Shown one piece after another: positions 36,941 through 49,337 of a stretch of 64,000 nt of DNA. This stretch comes from Bagarius yarrelli. Lineage: Eukaryota > Chordata > Actinopteri > Siluriformes > Sisoridae. The notes under the pieces were generated by a model, which had not been told where the DNA came from, made no database searches, and saw only the letters and a program-made list of their open reading frames with translations. Position 1 is the first letter of the stretch. Every line of letters starts with the position of its first letter. Location: positions 935,001-999,000 of the forward strand of contig VCAZ01000005.1 of the NCBI GenBank assembly GCA_005784505.1. The letters are read 5' to 3'. The position numbers were made by a program, and so were the translations under genes.

Positions 36941-38394
36941 CATCTGCATCCATTACTGGTGCGCAGAAAGCAGAAGCCTGAATACAGACAATCTACTGAG
37001 GGATTGTACGAGTTCACGTTGACCAAAACACATATGAAAAAGCATTTTGGCAAAGAGGTTTTTGGCAATCACAGACATTCGATTTCTCACAGGACCACAG
37101 ATTTTTGGGAAAAACAGTAGATTTTTTGCTCTGGAATTTTTAAAGAGGTTATGTAAGACAAACAGACATGGCAGATTTGGACGCGATTAAAATCTTTTTA
37201 AAAAAACGCTGTGAAAACAGAAACTTCTGCAAAACTAGTGCTTTCTGAATGGGGCTACAGGAAATGTTAACTATAATTTTTATGTACACTAGATTTTATG
37301 GATTTTTTAATACAACATTTTTTTTAATGTGATCTATTTATTTTTTCATTTGATGACCTCCTACTTTACACTAAATCACATACTATTTCAGTGGAACAAG
37401 AAGTTGCTCTTTTAATAGCATAACATTACGTTACACCTATATTTGTAAAAATAAAATCAATTATGGTTGAAGAAATAAATCAGACATTTTTATTAAATGT
37501 AAATATAACATTTTAAACATACATTAATGAATAGTCACTCATTTTAAGACTAAGAAATACATTTGCACAGAAAACATGTCCTGACTAGCACCGACTAGCT
37601 GGTACTGCTAGTGCCGTCAGCGCTGACCAATCAGATTCAACAATTAAAAACACTGTAGTTAGTAATCAGTGTGCATCACAATAGAGTGAAATAGTAAACT
37701 ATAGTCATAGTATTAATACTCAATGTCCAGTGTAAAAGCAACACAAGAACAACCCTATCTCCTACATACCCTTATCTTTCCTACCCTGTCTTTTGTTAAC
37801 AACCACATAATAAAAAGATATACATTTTTTGATCTGATAATCCCACCATGTCTAAATCCTGTCAGCCTGATAGCCTAAAAATGTGGTATTCAGCCTAATT
37901 ATTCCAGTTCTGACTGAATTCCAGCATAAAACCGGAATACACTGTTGTATTAATGTCACAACTCAAACAAAGTGGCGATGAGTCAGTGGAGCTCACGCTG
38001 CTTTCTGCCCAGTGGACTAGCTCTGGGGTCCTATTCGCCTCATTAGCAGGTATTGGCTAGCACAAGTCTCTAGTATGGTTGTTATCTGCTCTCTAAACGA
38101 GGAGAAGAATAATAGCAGCTTCTGGTGAATCTCTCCCTAATGTGTGCTGTGCAGTTAGAGAGATGAAGCCTTATTAAACACAAACACACTGAGGGAATAA
38201 AACTAATGATGCACCTCCAGCATATTGGGGGAAAAAAAAGGAAAAAAAAAAGTTCTGTAATAATCCAAATAACAGGCTCCCAGTTTTAACATTTCCCTTT
38301 GCAAACAGGCCGTACACATTCATTTCCCCCCAAAAAAGCACAAATAATTATATCAAAGAAAAGTAAATATCATTAAGATGTATTGTGGGTAATT
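36941..38394. other. No gene seen; one balanced patch
   Basis: A+T-rich unique sequence. 37960-38165 is evenly composed (CTCATTAGCAGGTATTGGC) and might be regulatory. Confidence 0.45.
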
Positions 38395-38640
38395 AATTAT
38401 GATGAATGTGGGCTGCTGAGTGATGGAGGAAGCAGAGAGTCTGGTATGAGTGGGTGCAGTTGCAGCTCCCTGCTGCGAGAGTTATAATAACCTCACTCAG
38501 GCGTTTTCTCTTAATAATAACACAACTTCCCTCGCTAATTATGCAAATTGGGCTGTACATTAGCATAGCTAGCGAGCGGAGTCACCGCAAAAGGGTGAAA
38601 TGGTAAAACGCTGTGCAGGATTTAAGAGAAAATAAAAGTC
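38395..38640. other. Candidate conserved non-coding element with octamer
   Basis: TTATGCAAATTGGGC holds a perfect POU octamer ATGCAAAT. Nearby are TAATTAATTATGATGAATG and TTAGCATAGCTAGCGAGC. It is repeat-free and non-coding. Confidence 0.35.
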
Positions 38641-39144
38641 TTTCTGTTAGCTGGGTTGTTTGTCAGGAAGGAATTAATGAAGATGTTTAGGAATCTTTGA
38701 ATATATTAGAAGAAAACTGCATAAAAATAGGAAGCCCACTGAGATACATGTATGATGGATGGAGGGAAAACTGCTAAATATTTGTACTGTTAAATGTATT
38801 GCTTAAGATTTGCCAAATCTATACTCCATGTCTTGTGTTTTACAATTACTCTAATGGCTTTACTAGTTAGAACATAATTAAATAACGCAGAGCTTTAGTC
38901 TAAAAGCAAGCACAAAGAGTGGCAGCTTCATTAACGGGCTGTAATTAATATATTTAATTGTGACTATTTTTTTTATTATTAAAGGAAAAAAACTTGCTTT
39001 TCTAGCAATAGAAAAGTTCCAAAAACACCATTGTACTTAAATGTTTATCTATTAAATCATAGTTATTTCAAAGACAGTTCTGCTTTCTGAGATGCTGCAA
39101 AATGCTTCTATTGAAAAGAGGGGATAGTGAAGAGATAGTGAATA
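38641..39144. other. No feature seen
   Basis: Unique A+T-rich sequence. Confidence 0.5.
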
Positions 39145-39329
39145 TGTTGGTAGGAGGATGTTAGAAATGAAGCTACCCGGCAGAAGGAAGAGTTTTATAG
39201 ATGCAATAAACGAGGACATAAAGTTAGCCGGTGTGAGTGAAGAGGATGTAGAGAATAGGGTTAGGTGGAGACAGATGATTCGCTGTGGCGGCCCCCTAAA
39301 AGGAACAGCTGAAAGGAGAAGAAGAAGTA
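39145..39329 (+). mobile_element. 3' end of a non-LTR retrotransposon (LINE), severely 5'-truncated
   Basis: The plus-strand frame reads SFIDAINEDIKLAGVSEEDV then ENRVRWRQMIRCG, which I recognise as the C-terminal end of the reverse-transcriptase ORF of an abundant fish LINE. It is followed by GGAACAGCTGAAAGGAGAAG and a GAAGAA tail. Only the last ~185 bp survives. RTE-type is my best guess for the clade. Confidence 0.65.
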
Positions 39330-39737
39330 TCTTCAACCACTAACAAGTTTGTTGGACTCAAAATAAAAAGTCCTGTGTCACTGTGTCCGGATTAATTGTA
39401 CATCAGACTGTAAGTCAATTTCTGTTTCCCCAGTCAGGGGCAATGATAGCAATTTTAAACCCTATGAAAAAATATATGGTTGGGGCCTCTACTACACCTT
39501 TTCTACGCTGATACTAAGAACATTATTTTCCAGTGCTATACTGCAAACCCTAAAACCCAAAACCATAACTTTCACACAGCTTGGAAAGGATGCAACAACT
39601 GCTGCGCTGCTAGTATTTTTACAAGCTACTATCTCTATATTAGGGTGTTTGTTTTGTACAATGATACGACGTTTGGTCCTGGTCCATTTGTGCTTTAATA
39701 CTCTCATTTTTGACAGCGAACCTAAAGATACCGAACC
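39330..39737. other. No feature seen
   Basis: Unique sequence. Confidence 0.5.
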
Positions 39738-39848
39738 TCAAGCAGTTAAGGTGTTGGACAGCTAATTGAAAGGTCGGGATTTCAACTCCCAGCACCACCA
39801 ATTTACCACTGCTGGGTCCCTGAGCAAGACCCTTAACCCCCAATTTTG
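39738..39848 (+). repeat. tRNA-derived SINE, family A, partial
   Basis: Head GCAGTTAAGGTGTTGGACAG, a degraded B box CAACTCCCAGCACC and the middle block CAAGACCCTTAACCCCCAAT. The tail is missing. Confidence 0.8.
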
Positions 39849-39907
39849 AAACCAAAGAATCACAATCAGAATTGCATTTGCATTGCGCTTTGTGACATCA
39901 GTACTAT

Positions 39908-40208
39908 TAATATCATTATTAGTAGTAGTAGTAGCAGCAGTAGTAGTAGTAGTAGCAGTAGCAGTAGTAGTAATAGCAGTAGTAGTAATAGTAATAGCAG
40001 TAATAGTAACAGCAGTAGTGGTAGTAGTAGTAATAGCATTAGTTGTAATGGCAGTGGTAGTAGTAGTATTAGCAGTAGTAGTAGTAGCAGTAAAAGCAGT
40101 AGTAGTAGTAGTAGTAGCAGCAGCAGTAGTATTAGCAGTAGTAGTAGTAGTAGTAGTAGTAGCAGCAGCAGTAGTATTAACAGTAGTAGTATTAGCAGTA
40201 GTAGTATA
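39908..40208. repeat. Imperfect (AGT)n/(AGC)n trinucleotide array, 300 bp
   Basis: Roughly 100 units of AGT interspersed with AGC, AAT and ATT. A block around AGCAGCAGCAGTAGTATT occurs twice near the right end, indicating internal duplication. The long open frames in all directions here are artefacts of the repeat. Confidence 0.95.
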
Positions 40209-40605
40209 CAAGGAAATGACTGACATTGCATTAAAATCAATATCATTGTTTATCAAGAAAGAAAGAATAAATTCCCAAAATGGGGGGGGGGGCTAAAAAA
40301 GACCATCCCTACACTCATTCTCTCTCTCTCTTTCTCTCTCTCTCACACACACACTATCTGTCTGTCTTTCCCTATTATTTTGGGCTACTCTGGACACACC
40401 TGGAATGGAGAGCACGACTCCCTGATTGATATTCCATCCCCTCTGTAGGTGCTGAAGAATGCCTGTTCTCCATCTTCAATCGTTCTCCCTGCATCTCTCT
40501 TTCCCTGCCCTCTCTCACTCCATGCTTTGGAAAAACTGCTCTAGATTCTTTAGCTTCCTAATGAGCAACTGAGAAACCCAGAAAAGGAAACTATACATGC
40601 TTTTA

Positions 40606-40644
<39 letters not shown>

Positions 40645-40809
40645 AGCTTGACTGATGGAAATAGAGGAAGGAAACAGGCTCACTATGCACTGTCTAATAA
40701 AACACATTAAAACCCCCTGAACCGTCTCCATTCCCTCCGTTCTTCCACCCTATCCCCCTTTCATTAAAGGTGAAGTAGTGCACTTTGAGAAATTCATTTC
40801 TCTCTTTCT
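40209..40809. other. No gene seen; simple repeats
   Basis: G-run at 40284-40292, CT/CA tract at 40320-40353 and (CA)n at 40607-40642. Confidence 0.65.
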
Positions 40810-41100
40810 TCCACTCTGTGTAGCTGCAGGCAGTCAGAGAGGGTTAGCATTTCACGAATCCGTTCATAATTTAAATGGCGTTGCTGTCTGTTGGCAGAGT
40901 GTGCTATGAATTATTCAGCGAAACACATCAGTCTTCAAACAGACAAATAGAGCAGGTTCATGCCTCAGCAAAGCAAACAGCAACGAGTGCAATCAGAACG
41001 CCTCGATTAATTAGGTAATTAAGAAGCTTAAATTAACATTAGCTTATTAGGGAAACGACACTGCTAGGCCTTTATTGAATAGCTGTAATTTGAAAACAAC
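40810..41100. other. Candidate conserved non-coding element
   Basis: Repeat-free balanced sequence with a TAATTA cluster (GATTAATTAGGTAATTAAG, AACATTAGCTTATTAG) and TGAATTATTCAGC. Typical of homeodomain-rich enhancers. Function is inferred. Confidence 0.38.
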
Positions 41101-42168
41101 AGGCTGTGATCATTAACGGCTTTTACACAGCAAAAAGGGCCTCAAACTTACATCAAAAAGACTTCTCGGATATTCTAGCCACACAGAGGCAACAGTCAGC
41201 AGACAGTAACACGAAACACACCCACATTAGTAGCCAGACACACGAAAATATACACACTCAAACACACACACACGCGCAGAGGCAGAAAATAAAAGAAAGC
41301 ACAGCGTTTGTTTTGCACAGCTCTACTTTCGATGCTAAAGCGCTTGCGTTCATTAATAAATGAACACAAGATAAAACAGAAACGCTCAAATCTTGCCGTT
41401 TTATGCGAGTCTTTAATGGAAATGGAATTTAAAACGAGCTCCAGCTTTTCTTTTCTTTTAGTGGTTTTTCACCAAACTGTTAAAGTTTAAAATTATAATT
41501 TATACCACCAATGATTTATACAGTTTATTAATAACCATCTCTCTCTCTCTCTCTCTCTCTCAGTGATTTTATAATTGGACTCATTGTTATTCAAAGCCCT
41601 GTAGAACCAATTAGTGCCAGCCCTTCTGACCCGGACCACCTTTTTAGCCATGCTAACTAAAGACTTTAAGTGAAAGAGCTGGAACAGGAGTCTGATCTTT
41701 TCTCTAGTCTGATTAATAATCCTGTCAGACCCATCTTACACTTTTAAAAGGAAAAGCCTGGTTAAGTCATGGTGAGGTTTTTTTTTTTACCCCACTGTCT
41801 CTTTTTTATGCCTTTCTATTAATCTTTGATGGTGGCTGGGTCACCCTCTCCCTTTTGTCTTGTCAGATAAATGTAGTGTTAACAGGATAATGAGCTTCTT
41901 GGGAATGAAGCGAGTGAAAATGAAGAGACAGGAAAGGTGACCCCACCCACCCACGATATTTTGAGCAAGACTAAGCAGAGAGTTGAGATGAAAGGGCAGT
42001 AAAACGTACCTAGATGGATAAATTTGATGTCATAGTAATCACTACTCAACTTTACTGTTCCTGTCAAAAGGTTTAAAAAAAAGGAATGGTAATTCTGTAA
42101 GCTCAGTTAGGAGCAGGAAATCGATTCTTTCCATAAGTACATGTGCATTGGCTGTCCTGACACTTTTT
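41101..42168. other. No gene seen
   Basis: Unique with (TC)n at 41537-41561. Confidence 0.5.
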
Positions 42169-42366
42169 TTACATTTACATTTGCAGCATTTGGCAGACGC
42201 CCTTATCCAGAGGGACTTACAATATTCCTCGTTATACAACTGAGCAATGATTGGTTAAGGGTCTTGCTTGGAGGCCCGGCGGTGGTGGCTTGGTGGGGCT
42301 GGGAATCGAGCCCTGGTCCTCAAGTTAGTAGTCCAACAACTTAACCAGTGCGCTACCACTTCCCCC
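42169..42366 (-). repeat. tRNA-derived SINE, family A, full length
   Basis: On the minus strand: a head GTGGTAGCGCACTGGTTAAG, a B box GGCTCGATTCCC, the middle GCAAGACCCTTAACC and the tail GTCCCTCTGGATAAGGGCGT and CTGCCAAATGC. Confidence 0.92.
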
Positions 42367-42793
42367 CACTTTTTACATGTAATCGTTAAATTATGACCTG
42401 CCAACGCAAAAATGATCAAAGATTAGAAGAGACAAAATCTACAACTACAAAATATTACAGGAAGGAACAGGGGGGTGTTCCGGTGTACAGGTCTGTTGTA
42501 ATGAGAACAGATGTGTCATTTTTCAAGCTCTGAAAAAAAAATGCGAGGAATTCTGCATATCTTTTTCTAATCCCATAATTATAGCGTTATATAGTTTTGA
42601 ATAAAGCGGTCTCGGCTTATTATTTGATTATATTTGCAATGGTCTAGCGTAACCACTTAATTGTGGTCAGGACTGAAGTGGATCTGGAGTTGATTTTAAA
42701 TTGTTCCACCTGCCAGCATGTTTTCAGATAATATATTAGAAGGATATGTAAATACTTGTTAAATAACATATACATTTCTGGAAATTGCAGACA
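42367..42793. other. No feature seen
   Basis: Unique sequence. Confidence 0.5.
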
Positions 42794-42901
42794 AATCCTA
42801 TTTATCCGACTGAACAGTTGAGGGTTAAGGGCCTTGCTTAGGAAATCGAATTTACAATCATCCCCTCAGCAGTACAACACCTTAACCACTGAGCTACCAC
42901 A
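42794..42901 (-). repeat. tRNA-derived SINE, family A, internally deleted
   Basis: On the minus strand: a head GTGGTAGCTCAGTGGTTAAG, then AAGCAAGGCCCTTAACCCTC. The middle of the copy between head and block is shortened. Confidence 0.78.
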
Positions 42902-42960
42902 TACCTAACATTACTAACAGACATAACTGCACAGAGAAATTATTTCTATAACATAGCCCA

Positions 42961-43095
42961 GTTCAGGAAGATGAAGTCAGAGTGCATGGTTGGCCATGAT
43001 AAGGCATCTCAGAAAAAGAAAGGGTTAAGGGCCTTACTCAAGGGCCCAACAGTGGAAGTAGTGGAGTTTGAATCATGATCCCCAAGCAACATTTA
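42961..43095 (-). repeat. tRNA-derived SINE, family B, partial
   Basis: The minus strand has the middle block GAGTAAGGCCCTTAACCC and family-B GATGCCTTATCATGGCCAAC. Confidence 0.72.
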
Positions 43096-43842
43096 AGAGC
43101 AATGAAAATGAAACCACTTAGTAAGTCAGAACAAAAAAATAAATATTAAAATATTTACCAAAAAGAAAAAAAAAACCCCACAATAAACCAGATTTAATCC
43201 TGGTTTGCTCATCAGCATCAAAGGTTTAAGGGATATTATTAATTTATCTCTGTATTAATGTAGGCAATGGAACTCCACAGTTACATAACGTTATCCAACA
43301 GACCCATAAACCCGAAGATGGAAAACCACTCTGTATGGGTTGTCAGTTCCTCTTTAGCATCCAACACATAGTATTTTACATAATATTTCCTTTACACCCA
43401 CATTAGTGACAAATTTGAGTCACCATTTATGTTTTGGAAGGTAAGTCACAATCACAAATCAACAATGAGAACATCGGAAAGTTTCAAAATAATACTATGA
43501 ACGCACATGATACCTGGATAAACCTGTAGCTTAAAACTTTATAGGAAAACCACAATGTAAAATCCTCATGTGAAAGATGGAGGCAGAGTCCTTTTCTAGG
43601 TTTACTTGGCAAAATTAGACAACTGTGTTGGAAATGTTAAGATGCAAGTGAATAAAACATAACTGAATGCTGCCCATCAACAGAAAACTAATAACTCCCA
43701 GTCTGTTGTGTGATTTAGACTAAAATCTTCATTAAATATGAAAAGTGCTGCAGGCCAAAACCCAAACCTTTAGGTACTCCTACGGCGATCCACAGAATTA
43801 CAGATAATCTTATCTGATCACATTTATTATTGATGTATCCTA
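43096..43842. other. No feature seen
   Basis: A+T-rich unique sequence. Confidence 0.5.
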
Positions 43843-43918
43843 TTGAACATTTGAAGGTTTAGGGCCTCACTCAGGGGCCCAGCAGTGGCAGCTTAATGAT
43901 GATAGTAATTGAAGGCAC
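43843..43918 (-). repeat. SINE family A, fragment
   Basis: Only the middle block (CTGCTGGGCCCCTGAGTGAG) and a short flank remain. Confidence 0.6.
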
Positions 43919-44740
43919 CTTAAATGTAAATCTTCTAAATGAGAATAAAGACATATTGTATATCAAGTTGCTTGTATTTAAATAACTGGTAGACCAGATT
44001 TCGGCCACCGTAATAACAATATTTCTTGACTTTAGTTGTTGTTCCAAATCAGCACGTGCACTCCACGCCAGCGAATATTTCACTAATAGTCATTAATAGA
44101 GTGGACGGTCGGTTTATATTTCACACTTTCAGAGTGCTGACTGAAAAATTACATTTTAATACAAAGTCATTTTTCCCACTGCTCACTGCAGAGAGCAATT
44201 TCTCTCTGATCCTGTCCAATATTCACATTTATTACAGTGACAAATCTGTTTCATTAAATGTGGTCTGAGACAGATAGGATCTCGGTGCAACCTCCAGTCT
44301 TGGCCCAAGACCAGGGAAAATTGTTTTTTGATAATTCCTCCGTGTTGACATCAAAAGCATTGCCACTGGTCCTGTTTTTATTGCTCCCCCGTCTCTCATC
44401 TCACGGAGACGTGCACATCAAAGCAGTCCTTTCCATATTGTAATATTGCGACAGGATTCACCCTTCGGCTGCATGTTTGTATGGTTTCATACGGTCGACT
44501 GTGAAAGTCCTGTTTCATCTCTATTCAAAGCCATGGGAAAAAGAAGCAATCTGTTGAAGGGAAATGAAGGACCTGAGCCTTTCTGTTTTTCTTCTCTTCT
44601 TTTCCCCACTGAGAATCTTATGATGGGAGGATTGGTGGATTGGGGGGTGAGGGCCATGTTTAAAGAATATCTTTCACATAAACCAAAAGCCTCTGTGGCT
44701 TGCCTACAGAAAACTTGGTCTCTCTCTCTCATGCTCTCTC
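43919..44740. other. No gene seen
   Basis: Unique, fairly balanced at 44020-44430. A CT/CA tract is at 44719-44773. Confidence 0.45.
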
Positions 44741-44814
44741 TCTTCCTCTTTCTCACACACACACACACACACATTTCCTGTCAGTGTTAGCAGCCCTTGG
44801 GGAACCAGACTGAA

Positions 44815-44928
44815 ATGGGGGTCAGTCTAATCGCCCACGCAAGCCACTGCATTAAATCAGGCGGCTTGGGCCGCAGGGGCCATCTTTAATTGTCTCTCCC
44901 ATTTTAACACACACACACACACACACAG
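44815..44928. other. Short balanced patch next to a (CA)n tract
   Basis: 44815-44900 (AATCGCCCACGCAAGCCAC, AAATCAGGCGGCTTGGGCC) is unusually G+C-rich for the region and repeat-free. A (CA)n tract at 44907-44928 follows. A non-coding element is possible. Confidence 0.3.
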
Positions 44929-47900
44929 CATCTACTTATAAACCACACTATAAACAAGGCCTAGCTGTCTAACACTACTCGCCTAGGTTTACTGATAGGT
45001 GATTACTTTCTAGCACATCGATTCCAGGAAACATCAACTGCACAAAAGGATGTCATGTGGTTTAGCACCCAGCAGCAGCTCAGCAGTTATGACATGTGGA
45101 ATAAAAGAAAAGCACGGGTATGGGTTTGTAAAGCGGAAATAAGGCTGCTGCAATTAAGGTGGTGACTGTTGCCTTCACTGTCAGGGCATCTGAAAGAAAA
45201 AAAAAAAAGAAAAAAGAAAGAAGTTGCTCTGTAACTGGCCCTTTTCTCTTATTCTCCACTACAAAGAATCTGAGATCAGGGAAGTGTACCAGGCAGATTA
45301 GAAAGGGGAAGTAGCACTGTGGTCACAGTTCTGCCTTGGGGAAGGTCTGGTTGTGAAATTCTCTCTGATTAAGGTGGTTTAAAATGATGCGTTCTGCAAC
45401 TGGAACTGACTCAAAACCTAAGGCGAAACCTCACAGAGTCAGAAAACTATAAAATTGCACTGAAAGCACGGACGTTACACTATAAACTTACTTTTTCACG
45501 ATCACAAAGTAAAAGCAAAAGTACAATTTACAGCCAAATCTTTAGTTAAAACAACGACACAATAATTGTACAATTCCCTTCCAAACCAAGGAAAAGTAAA
45601 AATAAACCACACTGTCCTGGCATCCTGCCCTCCTCACCCTCTTTATGTCTCTGCAAGATTTCTTTTATCAACATATTAACTCTTTCTTCACAATCAGCCT
45701 CCCTTTTCCAAAGCCTCATCAGCCTTCAATCACCCAGAAAAAAGGGGCCCTCAAAACCGCTCGCTCAGGTCCCTTGACCACATTGGCGGCTGTAAATCTA
45801 TAGCAAGACAAAAAAAGCTTAAGTATTTATGGATGGCAGCTAAACCCAAGAGTGTAGTTCAGCATCTGTAGTGCTTTTGAGAGACTAAAGCTAGCACTGT
45901 TCTACCTCTGGCCGTCCTCCAGGCATGATTTTCACAGCGCAGCTTGGGCAGAAAGACTAGGTCTCAGAGCAAGGTGGAAAAACCCCAAACAAAAGGTGCA
46001 TAAAGGAGGGAGAACCTACACGGGCTGTGCTTTGAATTGGAGCATATGACGCATAAAAGATGGGAAAATGCTTTACAGTGATTTGGAGAGGGTAGCTAAA
46101 GAAAAACATATTTAGGGAGTTTGGTGTTGAACAACAACAACAACGTTTGAAGCAAAAAAGAGAAAAAAAATTACAAACCATTGCAAGCAGCAGAATTTTA
46201 TAATAATTTTCAAAAGAGAAAAACGAGCAAAATGTGAGCTGTGCGTTATGGCGTACCGCACCAGCCGGCAGTGTTCAAGCCGTCGTCACTGCGCTGTGTG
46301 ATGCTTACTTCAATTTTCTGCTTTATGTCATTGAGCTTTATGTTGAGTTGCTTATGGCCCATGCGTAGGCTTTACTCGTGTACCGCTTACACAAGTTTGT
46401 ACAACGGATAAGCAAAATCTGCTTAAATAACATGGCGACAGGAAATTTCTACAACTTGTTTCTGTTTGCAGAAGTGCTACAGTGCTGTAACATATTTTTA
46501 GTTTCGGTGAAATGAGTGTAAATACTGTTTGATAGTAAGACAATGTAAACGTTGGAGGCTTTAGTTTTAATGCCTTCAGTGTAAAAGTGACTCGTTACTT
46601 GAGTGCTTTTTTCTTCAAGTTGTCACATATTGAATTTGTGTTATGGGGTATGGATGATTTTTTTTTTTAATTGCAAAGGTTAAGATAAAGATAAAAGATA
46701 AAGTTTAAGAACCATGGATCCAGGGTTTCTGATAAACGCGGATTGCTAGTAATAAATCTAGCATGTCTGGAATTAGTTTGACGGCACTCAGCCTGTCCAC
46801 ATCAAAGTGGTTTATGTTCATCTTATGCAATAACATGAAAGGTCAACTGATCAAAATTCCTAACAAACAAAAGGATTTGCACTAAAAACACAAAAACCTA
46901 AAAAGTACTTTATGATGGACCTGCATTCGTAGAAAAAATGAGTCATTTGTTTTGCTCTTCCGGGAAATCCTACATAAAAAGGGTTCTTTGTTTTGTCTTA
47001 CTAGAAGAACTCTAAGGGGATTTATAAAGAACCCTAAACAGAGGAGTTCAGATAAGTACAAGTATAAATGCAACTATTTATCTGGTAGACACTTTTGTCT
47101 AAATTGACTACCAAAATTAGAGGACGACCATAAAGGAAATGGCTGAGGTCCTCAACAGTGTGCTACTAGAAAATTAATGGGCAACCTTCTACAGGGAATC
47201 ACATACTGTACATTTTAAACAAGCTAATGCACAACCAAAGAATAAGAATGCAGCCTTTCAATGTCCTCCAGGCTACTAACGTCTTATCACCCAAATATTG
47301 TCAACATCAAAACAACCACAGTACATAATGTCTTGTACACCCAATTCCCGGACCGCTGCTATAGAATCGGGACAGTGGAAACCTTTCAATACTCTTTAGA
47401 AAGCTAATTATTCATCCTTTTTTTAAACCGTGTAATTCCCCACCACACAAACCGCTTACTGAGTCATGTGCACAGTCCCTAAGGGAAGGAAGGACTATCC
47501 CGAGAAAAAAAAAAAAGGAACAGAGAACCATCAGCAGTGTGTGGAAGAAAAGAGTTGCTGTCATTCTCTTGGGAGCCGTAGTGGATCATGTATACTCAGG
47601 CTGTGAGAAAACTCTGGCTTTGTGGTTAGTAAGAACAAATCATCCATTGGATCGCTGTAATAAACCCTGATCCGTGGGTCAGAATAGCAACTTTGTACAA
47701 CAACAGCGAGCTGCGGTTTCAGGACCCGTCATTGTTTTGTGGGATATTATATAAAGATATTCAGTATAGCAAGCAGCTCTTTACACGAATCGATGCTCGC
47801 TAATGAAAAAAGAGTGATGTGCTGTGTAACAGTCGAGGAGAACAGCTCATACGGTCATTGTTGGGCAACGACAGAGCTTTTTGTCAGTTTTTGAAGTCAT

Positions 47901-48059
47901 GATAGATAACCACATGCTGACTGAGCTGTCCTTTATCCTTTACTCATCACCACAACGGCTGTGTACAGACAATTACAACGTGCTAAGAATGTGCTACTTT
48001 TAACAATCACTTAATTACTATAATCACCTGGTGCTTTATGTGAACTGTACAAGATTCTC
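44929..48059. other. No gene seen
   Basis: About 3 kb of mainly unique A+T-rich sequence. An A-rich tract is at 45197-45220. TTATCTGGTAGACACTTTTG near 47078 may be a very short SINE-tail fragment. 47540-47960 is balanced and could hold regulatory sequence. Confidence 0.5.
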
Positions 48060-48830
48060 TGCTTAATAATTTTATCATTTTAAAAGTGCAAATGAGCAGA
48101 GCCTCTGGCAAAAGAAGGAAATTAGTCCACCCATAAAAAGCACAGATACACACCTCAATCAAAGACAACCAATAAAGCTCTCAAACTCCAAACACCTGAC
48201 CATGAAAAATCAGGTGTGTTTCGATACCACCTACAAGCCACATGGGATCTATTTCATTCTCAATTCCGATTGGGGATTTCTACTCCTTTTCCCAGCGCTT
48301 TGGAGTCAGGTAAAGTGTGTGAGAGAGTGCTAGGATCACATCGCTGCCAAGGTTGTTAACCTGCAGGCATTTGTAAAGCTGAGCCGGAGTCGCTTTATTA
48401 GTGGAGTGAAATAATCTCTACCAAAGTGGCTGAGATGACGACAGGCGCTGATTTACAATTGCTGTAAATCTGCCAGGATATGGGCTGCTCCAGCATGCAT
48501 CGTGAAAACTAATAAGTTGTGGGACACACTGCCAATGGCTCTCGATCCGTGCAGATTTTAATTCGCGGGAACATCTGCCAGAGCCAAATAATTTATGTCT
48601 TGTGCTCCACAAAGGGGCTGAGATACCCTTTGATACCCGTTCAGCTTGAGGAAGAAAGGCAAGGCCTCGGGTGTACTTTCGTCATGGGAGCTCTACCTGT
48701 CAGATTGCAGTCCAAAGCCACAGGAACCAGGATTCGTATGGAGCATGATCAGAGCCAAATGGAGGCCCCTGGCTTGGTCTTTGCCTTCTTAAACGACTGC
48801 TTTCTCCTGGCCCAAATCTAATCGAACTGC
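48060..48830. other. Candidate conserved non-coding region
   Basis: A long repeat-free balanced stretch (GGCGCTGATTTACAATTGC, CCAAATAATTTATGTCTTG, TTTTAATTCGCGGGAACATC). The 100-codon plus-strand frame at 48519-48821 has no recognisable domain and no splice context. Confidence 0.33.
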
Positions 48831-49337
48831 TCACTAGTGTGTTGTAAGATACAGTAAGAGCTCGGACTGGACATGTGGAGAATGACTAAATGCATGAGGT
48901 TTAGTAAAATACATTTACCTTATGGAGTATATTAAATTGGTAGAAGCAAATCTTTTTTTTTTATTTCCATGTAAGTAAAAACCCAGTAAAAATCAGAGGG
49001 TAGACTTCCTAAGATAAGTAACAAAAGATCTGTAGAGTTAAAATGTGTTCCCTCTTGCGAATGAATATTCAACTTCACAAAAAGGAGATTTTCGATCCAA
49101 CATCTGGCAAGCGGATCAGTATTCGCTGTGTTAACACTACTCCCAGATTGGCTGCTTTTAAATTCATAAATAAAAAGAAATTATCATGAAAGATTTCCAT
49201 TAGCGTTTATATTTCAATATTGCAAAAACTGTTATTTTTTTTAATAAATGATGTGTTTTTCTCTGGATTGGCCTGTTTGAGGTTTTTTTTGGGAAGGGCA
49301 ACCCTAATAATGTCTTTTTGTTCAAGTATCTAATTAT
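48831..49337. other. No feature seen
   Basis: A+T-rich unique sequence. Confidence 0.5.

Noticed and set aside
39762..40296. Long overlapping open frames of poly-serine, poly-valine, poly-leucine and poly-threonine type
   Set aside because: They exist in all frames only because AGT/AGC repeats lack stops; no gene.
48519..48821. 100-codon plus-strand frame
   Set aside because: No recognisable domain, no flanking splice signals; more likely a stop-poor balanced region.
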